Source of the DNA: Candidatus Epulonipiscium viviparus
Lineage (GTDB): Bacteria > Bacillota > Clostridia > Lachnospirales > Cellulosilyticaceae
Assembly: GCF_030708075.1 (NCBI RefSeq)
Contig: NZ_CP117982.1
Location: forward strand, 2,137,513-2,201,512
DNA: 64,000 nt
Reading direction: 5' to 3'
Within the stretch, counting starts at the first letter, position 1. Every line of letters starts with the position of its first letter. A model generated the notes under the pieces. That model was not told the DNA's origin and did not search any database. It worked only from the letters and a program-made list of their open reading frames with translations. This document shows, one piece after another, positions 25,668 through 35,290 of the stretch. A program made the translations under genes and the position numbers.

Positions 25668-26759
25668 TTATAACTCTCCTTTTAAAAAATTTCGTACTTC
25701 ATTAGTGTTTCCCATAAAGATAATTTTTTTAGAAGTATTTTTCAGTTGATACTTATACATAGGATCATAATAATCTATTAATAGCATCTTGATCCAATCT
25801 TTATGCATATCAGTTTGACCAAATATTAATTGTTTGCTAAAAGCAGCATTAAAGCTGTTGATCAGATTCTGAGTTGCAAGACCTCCGAGTCGTTTTTTTA
25901 ATCTGTCGATACTGCTCATAATATATTTAGCCCATTCGTATAAACCTATATCTGGATCTAAGGCATCGCAATATTCTTTTTGTGCTTCTATAACATATTC
26001 TGAATGTGTTATATTCACTCTAGTTTCTATATCTTCTTGTAATATAATTAATTTACCATTAGCAAAATGTGCTGCAAGATCAGTTGGGATAAAGTTAGTT
26101 CCAATGTGTCGACCTTCATCTTCAAGTAACATATATTTATAATTTTTATATTTGTTTTGTATCATAGCATATGCCAAATTATTTTCAAAATTGATTTGAG
26201 ATGGCTGAGGGTCAATATGTCTACCAAATGATGACCCTCGATGATTGGCTAGTTTTTCTAAATCGACAGTTGCTGAAAACTCTGCTAGCAACTTAGTTTT
26301 GCCGGTTCCTGTGTATCCACCCAAAATCATAATATGTTGTGGAGCATACTGTGGTTGAAGATTTTCCATTAGATAATGTCGAAAAGCTTTATAACCACCT
26401 TCTAATCGTTCTATCTGACGACCTAGTCGTTTTTCGATCCATGACTGTGCAATTTTGGAGCGTTGCCCTCCACGAAAACAATATATAATCGCAGTAGGAT
26501 TGTTGTTTATAAAATCAACCCATTTACAAATTCGGGTTTCTCGTAATTGTCCAGAAACTAACTCATGACCTAATTCTACTGCACTATCATTACCATGTTG
26601 TTTGTATTCTATACCTATTACATGACGTTCTAAATTATCCATAATAGGTATATTAACAGCATTTAAAAATGCACCTTTGTTAAATTCGACTTCTGCTCTA
26701 ACATCAATTAATGGTGTATTATTTATAACTATATTTTTAAAATTCTTTGTCGTTTGCAT
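25668..26759 (-). CDS. mnmH: tRNA 2-selenouridine synthase
   Basis: This 363-residue enzyme (SelU/YbbB) replaces the wobble 2-thiouridine sulfur of Lys, Glu and Gln tRNAs with selenium, using selenophosphate. The rhodanese domain carries catalytic Cys94 in YCFRGGQRS; the P-loop is GGYTGTGKT (147-155). The ATG at 26759 (MQTTKNF) is preferred; an upstream extension to 26939 lies wholly inside topA and has no homologous look. It follows topA by 4 bases. It implies a selenophosphate synthetase elsewhere in the genome. Confidence 0.92.
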   Translation of the reverse strand: MQTTKNFKNIVINNTPLIDVRAEVEFNKGAFLNAVNIPIMDNLERHVIGIEYKQHGNDSAVELGHELVSGQLRETRICKWVDFINNNPTAIIYCFRGGQRSKIAQSWIEKRLGRQIERLEGGYKAFRHYLMENLQPQYAPQHIMILGGYTGTGKTKLLAEFSATVDLEKLANHRGSSFGRHIDPQPSQINFENNLAYAMIQNKYKNYKYMLLEDEGRHIGTNFIPTDLAAHFANGKLIILQEDIETRVNITHSEYVIEAQKEYCDALDPDIGLYEWAKYIMSSIDRLKKRLGGLATQNLINSFNAAFSKQLIFGQTDMHKDWIKMLLIDYYDPMYKYQLKNTSKKIIFMGNTNEVRNFLKGEL

Positions 26760-26763
26760 ATTT

Positions 26764-28836
26764 TCACTCTTTTTTCGTTTTGTTTTCCTTGCCATAATTA
26801 CAAGTCTCGTTGACACATACAATTTTTTTATTCTTACCCTTTTCAACCAAAATATCACCACAAATAGGACAGAGCTCTCCAGTAGGTCTTTGCCAAGATA
26901 TAAAAGAGCATTTATCATCTGCATTATTCTCGCAACCATAATAAATTCTACCTTTTTTACTTTTTTTCAAAATCACTTCTCCGCCACATAAAGGACACTT
27001 AACTCCGATAGGCTCAAACCAGGGTTTTGAAAATGTGCATTCTGGAAAATTAGGGCAACCAAAAAATTTGCCATATTTACTATACCGTACTACCAAATTT
27101 GTGCCACATTTTTCGCAAGGAATATTAGTTACTTCGGTAACGTCGATATTTTTAATTTCTTCTTCGGCTTTTTTTACTGTTTTATCAAAATTAGGATAAA
27201 ATGCTTTGATGATTTCCTTCCATTCAATATTTCCCATGGCAATTTCATCGAGTATTCTTTCAAGTTGAGCGGTAAATTCAACATCTACTATTTCGTCAAA
27301 ATAATTGAGCATTATATTATTAACAATTTCTCCAAGATCAGTAGGATACAATACTTTTTGCTCTTTTGTGATATACCCTCTTGCTAGCAGAGTGGTGATT
27401 GTAGGAGCATAAGTGCTTGGTCTACCAACTCCGTTTTCTTCTAATGTCTTAACTAATGATGCTTCTTGATATCTTGCTTTGGGTTTAGTGAAATGTTGAT
27501 TTTTATCAATTTTAATAAGAGTCAACTCTTCACCTTCTACAACAGTAATTTCTTTAGAACTTTTTTCTTCATCTGCTTCTTTATATATCTTCAAAAATCC
27601 ATCAAATTTTTCTTTTTGGTAGCTGGCTCCAAAAGTATATTTTCCATTTTGAATTTTAATAGAATGCGTTATAAATGATGCTTCTTTCATTTGACTCGCT
27701 AAAAATCTATTATAAATCAAATTATATAACCTATATTGGTCACGAGATAAATATTCTTTTAGGCTTGCGGGATTTTTTTCTAAATACGTTGGTCTAATCG
27801 CTTCGTGAGCATCTTGGATATTTTTAGATTTCTTATTGTTTTTTTCATTTTGTTTTAGATAGTTTTCTCCAAAAATATTGATAATATATTCTTTTGCTGC
27901 AAGAGAAGCAGATTCCGAAATTCTAGTAGAATCGGTACGAATATAAGATACTATACCTACTTGTTCTTTCTCGATTTTAATTCCTTCATATAGTTGCTGA
28001 GCGATATTCATAGTTTTTTGAGTTGAATATCCTAATTGCTTTGCTGCTTCTTGTTGCATAGTACTTGTTGTAAATGGAAGTGGCGAATTTTTAATTTTTT
28101 CTCCATTTTTACACTTTAAAACTATAAAGTTATTATGTGCACATTCATCTATAACTTTTTGAGTATCAATTTCATTTTTAAGTTCAAATTTTTTGTTATT
28201 AATTTTTTCTAATGTAGCTTCAAAGCCCTTTGTTTTACTCATTTTAAACAAAGCTTTTACAGACCAATATTCTTGTTCTATAAATTCTGTAATTTCTTTT
28301 TCTCGATCGCAAATCAGTCGTAAAGTAACCGATTGTACTCGTCCTGCACTAAGCCCTTTGCGAATTTTTTTCCACAATATAGGGCTAATTTTATAACCTA
28401 CCAATCTATCTAAAATTCGTCTTGCTTGCTGAGCGTCTACCAAATCTAAATTTATATCTCGAGGGTGTTTAAGAGCATCTTTTACAGCAACTTCTGTAAT
28501 TTCATTAAAAGTTATTCTTTTAACAATCTTACCCTCCAATCGCAATGCAAAATATAAATGCCAAGCAATAGCTTCACCCTCTCTATCTGGGTCTGTGGCC
28601 AAATAGATGCATTTTGCATTCTTTGCTTCTTTTCTAAGTTTTTGTATAAGTTCGCCTTTCCCTCTGATTGTAATATATTTAGGTTCATAATCATTGTCAA
28701 CATCTATTCCTAACTGACTTTTAGGTAAATCTCTAACATGTCCTATAGATGCTTCAACCTTATATGACTTTCCTAAAAATTTGCTAATGGTAGCAACCTT
28801 TGCAGCAGATTCCACAATTACTAAATTATTAGCCAC
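26764..28836 (-). CDS. topA: DNA topoisomerase I
   Basis: This 690-residue type IA enzyme relaxes negative supercoils. It has an N-terminal TOPRIM domain (LVIVES, DPDREGEAIAWHL), catalytic Tyr in GIVSYIRTDSTRIS and three C-terminal C4 zinc motifs (CEKCG…CPNFPEC, CPLCGG…C, CPICGD…C). I choose a GTG start at 28836 because GGAGGAG stands 9 bases upstream; the ATG at 28854 would include it. The usual VESPAK motif reads VESAAK, keeping the catalytic Glu and Lys but not the Pro. It follows dprA by 24 bases, the usual Firmicute order. Confidence 0.95.
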   Translation of the reverse strand: MANNLVIVESAAKVATISKFLGKSYKVEASIGHVRDLPKSQLGIDVDNDYEPKYITIRGKGELIQKLRKEAKNAKCIYLATDPDREGEAIAWHLYFALRLEGKIVKRITFNEITEVAVKDALKHPRDINLDLVDAQQARRILDRLVGYKISPILWKKIRKGLSAGRVQSVTLRLICDREKEITEFIEQEYWSVKALFKMSKTKGFEATLEKINNKKFELKNEIDTQKVIDECAHNNFIVLKCKNGEKIKNSPLPFTTSTMQQEAAKQLGYSTQKTMNIAQQLYEGIKIEKEQVGIVSYIRTDSTRISESASLAAKEYIINIFGENYLKQNEKNNKKSKNIQDAHEAIRPTYLEKNPASLKEYLSRDQYRLYNLIYNRFLASQMKEASFITHSIKIQNGKYTFGASYQKEKFDGFLKIYKEADEEKSSKEITVVEGEELTLIKIDKNQHFTKPKARYQEASLVKTLEENGVGRPSTYAPTITTLLARGYITKEQKVLYPTDLGEIVNNIMLNYFDEIVDVEFTAQLERILDEIAMGNIEWKEIIKAFYPNFDKTVKKAEEEIKNIDVTEVTNIPCEKCGTNLVVRYSKYGKFFGCPNFPECTFSKPWFEPIGVKCPLCGGEVILKKSKKGRIYYGCENNADDKCSFISWQRPTGELCPICGDILVEKGKNKKIVCVNETCNYGKENKTKKE

Positions 28837-28860
28837 AATGAACAACTCCTCCATAAAGCA

Positions 28861-29967
28861 TTATCTATTCTTAATATATCTATTCCCCGGTATTCTAGAA
28901 ACCACTCCTATTATTTCAAATTTTACTAATATTCTATTAAGTTGGTCTGAACTTAATGTAGTGACTTTTTCTAACTCACTGAATGATTTTGCTGTTTGCC
29001 AACTTAGACAATCATAAACTAAACTTTCATTTTTATCAAGTGAAAATTTTTCATCTAAAAGATTTTCGGTTAAACTAGTCTTCAATTTAATTCTAATATA
29101 GTAAGGAAAATCATCTATTATATCCTGAACATTTTGAACTAGTTTTGCACCCTGTTGAATTAATTCGTTAGAACCAGATCCATAACCAGATCCCAAATTA
29201 GCTGGAACTGCAAAGACAGACTTTCCTTGAATTAGGGCGTTGTGTGCAGTTATTAATGCTCCACTTTTATATGCCGCTTCTACTACTAAAACCCCCAAAC
29301 TTAATCCGCTAATTATACGGTTTCGTCTTGAAAAATTATATAATTTTGTTTGATATCCAGGAGCATATTCTGAAATAATATATCCTTCTTGATTTAAAAT
29401 TTGATTATATAATAAACTATTTTCTGCTGGATAACAAGCATCAATTCTAGATCCGAGTACAGCAACAGTGCGCTGCTTGACCGACAAAGCGCCCTGATGA
29501 GCCGCGGCATCTATGCCCATAGCTAATCCGCTTACAACACATATTCCCATTTCAGCTAATTCCTGAGCAAATTTTTTTGCTGTAAAAAATCCATATTCTG
29601 AGCATTTTCTAGAACCAACAACAGCTATGCTGAGTTCATGTAAAGAACTTTTATTTCCTCTACCATATAATACGAGCGGAGGTTCATTTATATGATTTAA
29701 AGATAGAGGATATTCTTTTTGTGCTATATTGATAACATCGATGTTATTTTGTTGTGTATATTCTAATATTTCGGCTGATTTATCTATCTTATCTTGTGCT
29801 TCGATAAACTTTTGTGCTTGAGTTTCTGTTAATCCAAAAGACAGATAATCCTGTTTCCTTAAATAATATATTGACCTAAAACTACCGATCTCTTCTAATA
29901 TTTTTATTTTTATATTTGAACTAACGGAAATGGAACTTAGCCAAATACTATATACATCTTCATTCAT
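28861..29967 (-). CDS. dprA: DNA processing protein DprA (Smf)
   Basis: This 368-residue protein loads RecA on incoming single-stranded DNA during transformation. It has an N-terminal helix-hairpin region, the Rossmann core (VGSRKCSEYG, VVSGLAMGIDAAAHQGAL, RNRIISGLSLGVLVVEA, GSNELIQQGAKLV) and a C-terminal winged helix. The ATG at 29967 is chosen for its AGAAGG site; GTG at 29976 is the alternative. It starts the eight-gene operon. The window has a prepilin peptidase-like gene but no comEA/comEC, so competence is unproven. Confidence 0.94.
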   Translation of the reverse strand: MNEDVYSIWLSSISVSSNIKIKILEEIGSFRSIYYLRKQDYLSFGLTETQAQKFIEAQDKIDKSAEILEYTQQNNIDVINIAQKEYPLSLNHINEPPLVLYGRGNKSSLHELSIAVVGSRKCSEYGFFTAKKFAQELAEMGICVVSGLAMGIDAAAHQGALSVKQRTVAVLGSRIDACYPAENSLLYNQILNQEGYIISEYAPGYQTKLYNFSRRNRIISGLSLGVLVVEAAYKSGALITAHNALIQGKSVFAVPANLGSGYGSGSNELIQQGAKLVQNVQDIIDDFPYYIRIKLKTSLTENLLDEKFSLDKNESLVYDCLSWQTAKSFSELEKVTTLSSDQLNRILVKFEIIGVVSRIPGNRYIKNR

Positions 29968-30142
29968 TGTTAACACCTTCTAAAATCAATCTACATAAGA
30001 GCATACCCATTTTAAACTATTTTTAAACAAAATTGAAAATATATTAATATACAATATTTTGGTCTTCTGTCAAGATAAATGCTGCTGGTTAAAAGCCTGG
30101 TAAATTCTATAATTTAGTAATTGCCTATAAAGGGGGAAGGTG

Positions 30143-30193
30143 ATGATAAACAAAAAGGAGTGTGTGAGGAAGCGATTATATTTTAATGGGTGA
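30143..30193 (+). other. Possible 16-residue small ORF with very strong ribosome binding site
   Basis: AGGGGGAAGGTG lies directly before an ATG encoding MINKKECVRKRLYFNG and a stop. The peptide is basic. The rest of 29968-30250 holds no other gene I can see. A chance purine-rich stretch cannot be excluded. Confidence 0.25.
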
Positions 30194-30253
30194 TAAACTT
30201 GTAAACAATAATTATGAATATTTTTATATTAATTATGTATCAAAATGATATAG

Positions 30254-30280
30254 AAAAACGACCTCCCTAAAGAGGTCGTA
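30254..30280 (-). terminator. Terminator of the 6S-like RNA
   Basis: On the minus strand ACGACCTC and GAGGTCGT form an 8-bp stem around TTTAGG, then TTTTT. Confidence 0.9.
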
Positions 30281-30467
30281 TACCCACCCTGACGTTCTTG
30301 CAATTTTGACGCCCTAGCATAGCTAGGTGGGTGACTTAGCTAAAATGTTTGCCTTCCACTGCGCAAAGCGAATTAGGTTGTGGCCCGACATTATTGTTCG
30401 CATAATCAGTCTCCCAAATTTGAGTTGTAGGTTCAAAATAACAAGGTATCGTACAGCGCAGGCTGAT
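30254..30467 (-). ncRNA. ssrS: Probable 6S RNA
   Basis: About 214 bases with no ORF lie between a strong promoter and an intrinsic terminator. GCCTGCGC near the 5' end can pair with GCGCA…GGC near 30350, closing a large, weakly paired centre with TTGAACC and TTTGGGAG, as in 6S RNA, which mimics an open promoter and binds sigma-A polymerase. The 3' part folds ACCCACC with GGGTGGGT around a CCTAG/CTAGG hairpin. The call rests on size, layout and remembered sequence features of clostridial 6S RNA, not on a covariance search. Confidence 0.6.
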
Positions 30468-30473
30468 ATCATC

Positions 30474-30501
30474 ATCATACACTATTTAAAAATTTTTACA
30501 A
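30474..30501 (-). promoter_or_regulatory. Promoter of the 6S-like RNA
   Basis: On the minus strand TTGTAA (30501-30496), a 16-base spacer and TATGAT (30479-30474) place the predicted RNA start near 30467. Confidence 0.75.
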
Positions 30502-30515
30502 GGGTTTTTTTAAAA

Positions 30516-31307
30516 TTATTTTTCAGATAGAGAATGGAGTAAGTTTTTATCAAATTCTTTTAGTTTATTAATATCATTTTCTTCCCAGAGTTTCCAAAAT
30601 GTTTCGTAGATACCATTCATATTTTCGGCGGTATGTTTATCAGCTAAGTTTTGTATATTATTAAAAATGTCCCCTATTACTGTTGCTTCTTCCACAAATC
30701 CTTTTTGCGATTTTAAAACTTCTTCTCTAATCTGTGCCATTTCTTCATCTAGTTTATATGCGGCCATTGCTGCTTTATTCAATCGATTTTGTATATCTGC
30801 GGGCATATTTTGCTTATATTTGTATCGAAGCGAGTGTTCTATTGTTGCCCAGAAGTTCATTGCTAGTGTTCGAATTTGTATTTCAGCCAAAATTTGTTTT
30901 TCACCTTGTGGTGTTTGTATAGGATACCTAATAATTATGTGATAACTTTTATATCCGCTGGGTTTCATATTTGTTATGTAATCCCTTTCTTTTATAACAA
31001 ATAAATCCTTTTTATGTCGTTGTTTTATCAAAGATATAACTGTGTTAATATCTTCTTCAAATTGACACATTATTCGTATTCCGGCAATGTCTTCTATTAA
31101 TTCTTCGATTTTATCAAATGGTATATTTTTGCGTTTTGCTTTATCTATTATACTAGCAACTTTTTTGACTCGTCCTGTTACAAATTCTATAGGTGAGTAT
31201 TCTTCGTTGGCTATAAAACTTTGTCTTAATGCTTTAAATTTAAGTTTTAATTCTTCTACAGCTTGCCCATATGGAATTAGTGTTTGTTTTAAATTTACTG
31301 TGTACAT
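30516..31307 (-). CDS. Small alarmone synthetase (RelA/SpoT synthetase domain only)
   Basis: This 263-residue protein makes (p)ppGpp from GTP/GDP and ATP. The synthetase motifs are present: EDIAGIRIMCQF (about 66-77), GYKSYHIIIRYP and AEIQIRTLAMNFWATIEHSL. There is no HD hydrolase, TGS or ACT domain, so it is of the RelQ/YjbM class, somewhat longer than usual (about 210-230) because of a C-terminal helical extension. GAGGTGAC precedes the ATG. It stands alone, between the 6S RNA and a D,D-carboxypeptidase; a promoter-like TTGCTT-16-TACAAT lies upstream near 31450. Confidence 0.9.
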   Translation of the reverse strand: MYTVNLKQTLIPYGQAVEELKLKFKALRQSFIANEEYSPIEFVTGRVKKVASIIDKAKRKNIPFDKIEELIEDIAGIRIMCQFEEDINTVISLIKQRHKKDLFVIKERDYITNMKPSGYKSYHIIIRYPIQTPQGEKQILAEIQIRTLAMNFWATIEHSLRYKYKQNMPADIQNRLNKAAMAAYKLDEEMAQIREEVLKSQKGFVEEATVIGDIFNNIQNLADKHTAENMNGIYETFWKLWEENDINKLKEFDKNLLHSLSEK

Positions 31308-31482
31308 CAGTAGTCACCTCAATAAATTTTGTTCGTTAGAATTATATTCTACTTTGATTATTCATTATACATAAATTATTTTTTTCTGCCACTTTTATCA
31401 AAATTTTGCAAGGTATATAAACTATTTTCAAATTCTCTATACTAATTGTATCATGGATCGTTAAATAAGCAAATACTTTTTA

Positions 31483-31536
31483 CAAAAAAAATAGACCTTA
31501 GATATTTTTTTCATCTACAGCCTATTGTAAATTAAT
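31483..31536 (-). terminator. Terminator of the D,D-carboxypeptidase gene
   Basis: On the minus strand AATAG pairs with CTATT and TAGAT with ATCTA across a 4x4 internal loop, followed by eight T residues. The rest of 31308-31552 holds only promoter-like AT-rich sequence. Confidence 0.6.
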
Positions 31537-31552
31537 TTTTTTTTAAGTTTTA

Positions 31553-32776
31553 CTAATTTTTTTCTGCAGTTTTTTCTATGATCTCTTTACTTTCTTCTGT
31601 TACTTCTTCTTTTTTTGAAACCAAATTTTTTATTCGACTAATAATACCGGCTTTTTCTATATTTTCGAGTGAAACTAGTGTACCCTTACCTATTTCTACC
31701 CCATTTAGGAGATATACTACGGATCCTAGTTCTTGCCCTTGTGATATAGGTGCAACTATTTCTTCGTTAGGTTCTATTTGATATTCATAATCTGTGACTT
31801 TTTCATTTTTATTTACTACGGTCGCTAATGAATCTTTTACTGTAACGTTTACATTTTCTTTTACGCCTTTTTTGATCGAAACTTGTGCAACAACATCTCC
31901 TACTTGTGGTCCTTTTTTTATTTCAAAATTTGAAAATCCATAATCTAATAGTTCTCCGGCCTCTCTAAAGCGCAGTTTGCTATCTTCACCGCCTAATACA
32001 ACTGCTATTAATTTTAGATCATTTCGTTCGGCTGTTGCCGATACGCAATGTTTTGCCTCTGGTGTATATCCAGTTTTCAATCCTGTGATTCCACTATACC
32101 ATTTCAACATTTTATTGGTATTGGTTAATCCAAATTCACTTTCGCCTTTTCTGGTTTTATGGACTATTGTATCCATCCAGGTGGTACTTGTTACACTAAC
32201 TTCTGGATATTCTAACATCAATGCCCTACTCATTAGTGCAACGTCATATGCACTTGATACATGCCCTTCTATGTTTAGTCCACAAGCATTTTTAAAGACT
32301 GTGTCCTTCATTCCAAGTTCAGTAGCTTTTTTATTCATTAAATCTACAAAGCCTGTTTCGCTTCCTGCAATATGTTCAGCCATTGCTACTGCTGCATCGT
32401 TAGCAGATGCTATTGATATACATTTAATCATATCTTTTACAGTTTGTTGCTCTCCCACTTCCATAAATACTTGTGAGCCACCCATGCTTGCGGCATGCTC
32501 AGAAACAGTAACTTGATCTTGCCAGTTAATTCTTCCGTCGCGAATTGCATCATAACAAAGAAGCAAGGTCATGATTTTTGTAACACTGGCTATCGGAATA
32601 GAAGCATCTTTGTTTTTCTCTTTTAGTACAGTACCACTAGTCATTTCCATTAGTACATTGCTTCGTGAGTTAAAACCGGAACTGTCAGACTCAGATTCTC
32701 CTATGTTTGATTCTGCAGCTATTACGGGCGTCATCAGCAAGGTCACGACGACCAATAAACTTAATATACGTCTCAT
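31553..32776 (-). CDS. D-alanyl-D-alanine carboxypeptidase (DacF/PBP5 type)
   Basis: This 407-residue secreted or membrane-tethered low-molecular-mass penicillin-binding protein trims the terminal D-Ala of peptidoglycan. It has a signal peptide (MRRILSLLVVVTLLMTPVIA), active-site Ser64 in SVTK, SAND and KTGYT motifs, then a C-terminal beta domain (about 290-380) and a Glu/Lys-rich tail. The start at 32776 follows TAGGAGG by 8 bases; the longer frame to 32845 lacks one. Sporulation-type DacF and vegetative DacA cannot be separated here. Confidence 0.92.
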   Translation of the reverse strand: MRRILSLLVVVTLLMTPVIAAESNIGESESDSSGFNSRSNVLMEMTSGTVLKEKNKDASIPIASVTKIMTLLLCYDAIRDGRINWQDQVTVSEHAASMGGSQVFMEVGEQQTVKDMIKCISIASANDAAVAMAEHIAGSETGFVDLMNKKATELGMKDTVFKNACGLNIEGHVSSAYDVALMSRALMLEYPEVSVTSTTWMDTIVHKTRKGESEFGLTNTNKMLKWYSGITGLKTGYTPEAKHCVSATAERNDLKLIAVVLGGEDSKLRFREAGELLDYGFSNFEIKKGPQVGDVVAQVSIKKGVKENVNVTVKDSLATVVNKNEKVTDYEYQIEPNEEIVAPISQGQELGSVVYLLNGVEIGKGTLVSLENIEKAGIISRIKNLVSKKEEVTEESKEIIEKTAEKN

Positions 32777-32907
32777 TTGATATCCTCCTAGAAAAATTTT
32801 CAAATCCTTTCTAGTATTATTAGTAAAATGATCAAAATTATACAAGTAGTATACAAAAAATTACATTAAATATAGTGATAAAGATTAAATATCGATAATG
32901 AATTATA

Positions 32908-32936
32908 TTGACAATCAAAAATGAAAATGTTACAAT
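32908..32936 (+). promoter_or_regulatory. Near-consensus promoter without an obvious gene
   Basis: TTGACA (32908-32913), a 17-base spacer and TACAAT (32931-32936) predict a transcript start near 32943. The next 150 bases have no ribosome binding site and no convincing ORF. It may produce a leader for ilvN or a small RNA. Confidence 0.65.
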
Positions 32937-33098
32937 CAGGGGCTCATATATATTATTAAAATATAACCTGCAAATAATCCACCAGTTTGAATTTAAAATA
33001 TGCATGAATTTGTTTGAATACTTTTTTGTTAAAAAACAAGGTTTTGTATTATTAATAGATAATATAGATCATAAATTTATTTTTTACGGAAGAACTAT

Positions 33099-33127
33099 TT
33101 GACAAATCTCTACAATTTGTGCATAAT
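33099..33127 (+). promoter_or_regulatory. Promoter of ilvN-rho
   Basis: TTGACA (33099-33104), 17 bases, CATAAT (33122-33127), 29 bases before the ilvN start. Confidence 0.8.
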
Positions 33128-33156
33128 AAGATAATAAAATTAATTTGAGGTGAACC

Positions 33157-33639
33157 ATGAAAAAAATGATTTTATCAGTAATAGCACATAACAATCTCGG
33201 TGTAATTGCTAGAGTATCAGGGCTTTTTACGAGACGTGGGTTTAGTCTAACTAGCCTAGCAGGTGAAGATACACATGAACCAACCATTTCAAGACTTACA
33301 CTTTCTATCGAAGAAGAAGAAAAATCACTTTTGCAAATTCAAAGGCAACTCGAAAAACTTGTAGATATCAAAGAAGTCGAAATTTTAGAACCAGATATAG
33401 ACGTTGCTCGAGATCTTGCGTTGATTAAGGTAAAACTTTCTCCAGATTTTAATAAAATTATTAAAAATATCACAAAATCATATGATTTTAGGGTAGTTGA
33501 TGTAAATAGTGAAGCAATTATGTTTCAGGTGTGTAGCACAAAAGAAGTTATTGACAATTTTATTGAAGTTGTTCGCCCATATGGCATTTTAGAAAGCGCT
33601 AGAACTGGTGTTATTGCTTTAGCTAGCGTAAATAGGTAA
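33157..33639 (+). CDS. ilvN: Acetolactate synthase small (regulatory) subunit
   Basis: This 160-residue protein has an N-terminal ACT domain (LSVIAHNNLGVIARVSGLF) and a C-terminal domain of the IlvN/IlvH family. It would bind valine and tune the catalytic subunit of branched-chain amino acid synthesis. The catalytic subunit gene is not adjacent, which is unusual for ilvBN. GAGGTGAACC precedes the ATG. Rho follows after 15 bases, so the pair may be cotranscribed. Confidence 0.93.
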   Translation: MKKMILSVIAHNNLGVIARVSGLFTRRGFSLTSLAGEDTHEPTISRLTLSIEEEEKSLLQIQRQLEKLVDIKEVEILEPDIDVARDLALIKVKLSPDFNKIIKNITKSYDFRVVDVNSEAIMFQVCSTKEVIDNFIEVVRPYGILESARTGVIALASVNR

Positions 33640-33654
33640 CAGGGAGATGATAGC

Positions 33655-35022
33655 TTGGAAATACAGCAGATGACGCTGCTCGAACTTCGAGAATATGCAC
33701 GAAAACACGATATTCGCAATATTAGTAAACTTAAAAAAAATGAGTTACTAGAACTATTGCTTACAAATCAAAATACATTAGAAAACAATATGGATCAAGA
33801 CTTTGATAAGTCAGATATTACAGATGATTCAGACGTTACATTAAAGATTGATAAGGCAGAGGAAAAACTAGACTCCGAAAAATACTTATCCCAAGAAGTT
33901 GTTCGAGTAAAAGGGGCGGGTATTTTAGAATTAATGGCTGATGGATATGGATTTTTGAGAGCGCAAAATTTTATGCGTGGTGAAAATGATATCTATGTAT
34001 CGAATTCACAAATTCGTCGCTTTAATTTAAAAACTGGAGATTGGGTTGAGGGAGATGTACGAACACCAAAAGAAGGCGAAAAAGCTGGGGGGCTGTTGTA
34101 TGTGCACAAAGTAAATCAAGATGCACCAGAAAAAGCAAAGTTGCGACCCAATTTTGAAAATCTTATTCCTGTTCATCCATCAAGCCGTTTAACTCTTGAA
34201 TATGATAGTGAAGTTATATCAACTAGAATCATTGATTTAATTGCACCCATAGGAAAAGGTCAGCGCGGATTGATTGTTGCCCCTCCCAAAGTAGGAAAAA
34301 CAATCTTGCTTAAACAGATTGCAAATGCCATAACTCATAATCATCCTACAGTATCACTTATAGTATTATTAATAGATGAACGTCCAGAAGAAGTAACCGA
34401 TATACGTCGAAGCATTGAAGGTGTTGATGTAGAAGTTATTGCATCTACATTTGACGAACCACCAGAGCATCATAAACAAGTAGTAGAAATGGTTCTCGAG
34501 CGTGCAAAGCGAATGGTTGAACAAGGCAAGGACCTAGTGATTTTACTAGATAGTATTACAAGAATGACCAGAGCCTACAATCTTGTAACAACACCAAGTG
34601 GCAGAACTTTATCGGGTGGATTGGATCCTGCTTCACTATATATGCCCAAGAAATTTTTTGGAGCTGCTAGAAAAATTGAAAATGGTGGCAGTCTCACAAT
34701 TTTAGGAACTGCATTAACTGAAACAGGCTCTAAGATGGATGATGTAATTTTTGAAGAGTTTAAAGGTACAGGAAATATGGAATTAGTGCTCGATAGAAGC
34801 TTGTCAGAAAAACGAATTTTTCCAGCAATAGATATTTATAAATCTGGAACCAGAAGAGATGATTTGCTTTTATCAAAAGATGAGCTCAATTCTGTGATTC
34901 AAATTAGAAAAGAATTATCTCGAGGAAATATTACAGAAACTACAGATAGAATTATAAAATTGTTTGAAAATAATAAAACAAATATTGAGTGTATTGAAGC
35001 AATAAATAGCAAAGATGAATAA
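33655..35022 (+). CDS. rho: Transcription termination factor Rho
   Basis: This 455-residue hexameric RNA helicase has a Rho N-terminal helical domain ([29 protein letters not shown]), a short acidic linker (about 45-75), an RNA-binding OB fold ([13 protein letters not shown]) and a RecA-like ATPase with Walker A PPKVGKT (210-216) and [17 protein letters not shown] start at 33655 fits GGGAG 9 bases upstream; ATG at 33670 is an alternative. Full length. Confidence 0.95.
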   Translation: MEIQQMTLLELREYARKHDIRNISKLKKNELLELLLTNQNTLENNMDQDFDKSDITDDSDVTLKIDKAEEKLDSEKYLSQEVVRVKGAGILELMADGYGFLRAQNFMRGENDIYVSNSQIRRFNLKTGDWVEGDVRTPKEGEKAGGLLYVHKVNQDAPEKAKLRPNFENLIPVHPSSRLTLEYDSEVISTRIIDLIAPIGKGQRGLIVAPPKVGKTILLKQIANAITHNHPTVSLIVLLIDERPEEVTDIRRSIEGVDVEVIASTFDEPPEHHKQVVEMVLERAKRMVEQGKDLVILLDSITRMTRAYNLVTTPSGRTLSGGLDPASLYMPKKFFGAARKIENGGSLTILGTALTETGSKMDDVIFEEFKGTGNMELVLDRSLSEKRIFPAIDIYKSGTRRDDLLLSKDELNSVIQIRKELSRGNITETTDRIIKLFENNKTNIECIEAINSKDE

Positions 35023-35044
35023 AGGTCTTTGCTAATTTTTGTGG

Positions 35045-35076
35045 CAATGAGGACAATTGATCTTCATTGTCTTTTT
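35045..35076 (+). terminator. Terminator of rho
   Basis: CAATGA and TCATTG (35045-35069) pair with inner GA/TC pairs, followed by TCTTTTT. An alternative GACAAT/ATTGTC stem (35052-35071) ends directly at the T-run. Confidence 0.7.
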
Positions 35077-35220
35077 GTTATGCGAGAAAATATTTTTTAA
35101 ATTTCAGAAGTTAAATATTACCGCTATTGCAATATAGAATCGTATCCGAAAAATACTATAGAATACAAAGTTAAACCAATTGAATATTGTAGTTTTTTTG
35201 AAATTATATATATTAATAAC

Positions 35221-35248
35221 TTGCATATTTTTATTTTTTGTGTATAAT
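35221..35248 (+). promoter_or_regulatory. Promoter of the opp operon
   Basis: TTGCAT (35221-35226), a 16-base spacer and TATAAT (35243-35248), 42 bases before oppB. Confidence 0.75.
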
Positions 35249-35290
35249 TATGTTAATAGAAAAATTTCCCATTTAGAAAGGAGTTATGAC

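Noticed and set aside
26759-26939. 60-residue N-terminal extension of MnmH
   Set aside because: It lies entirely within the topA zinc-finger region in another frame, and homologues begin at the rhodanese domain.
32908-33102. 64-codon frame upstream of ilvN
   Set aside because: It begins inside the -35 hexamer of a promoter, has no ribosome binding site and resembles AT-rich noise.
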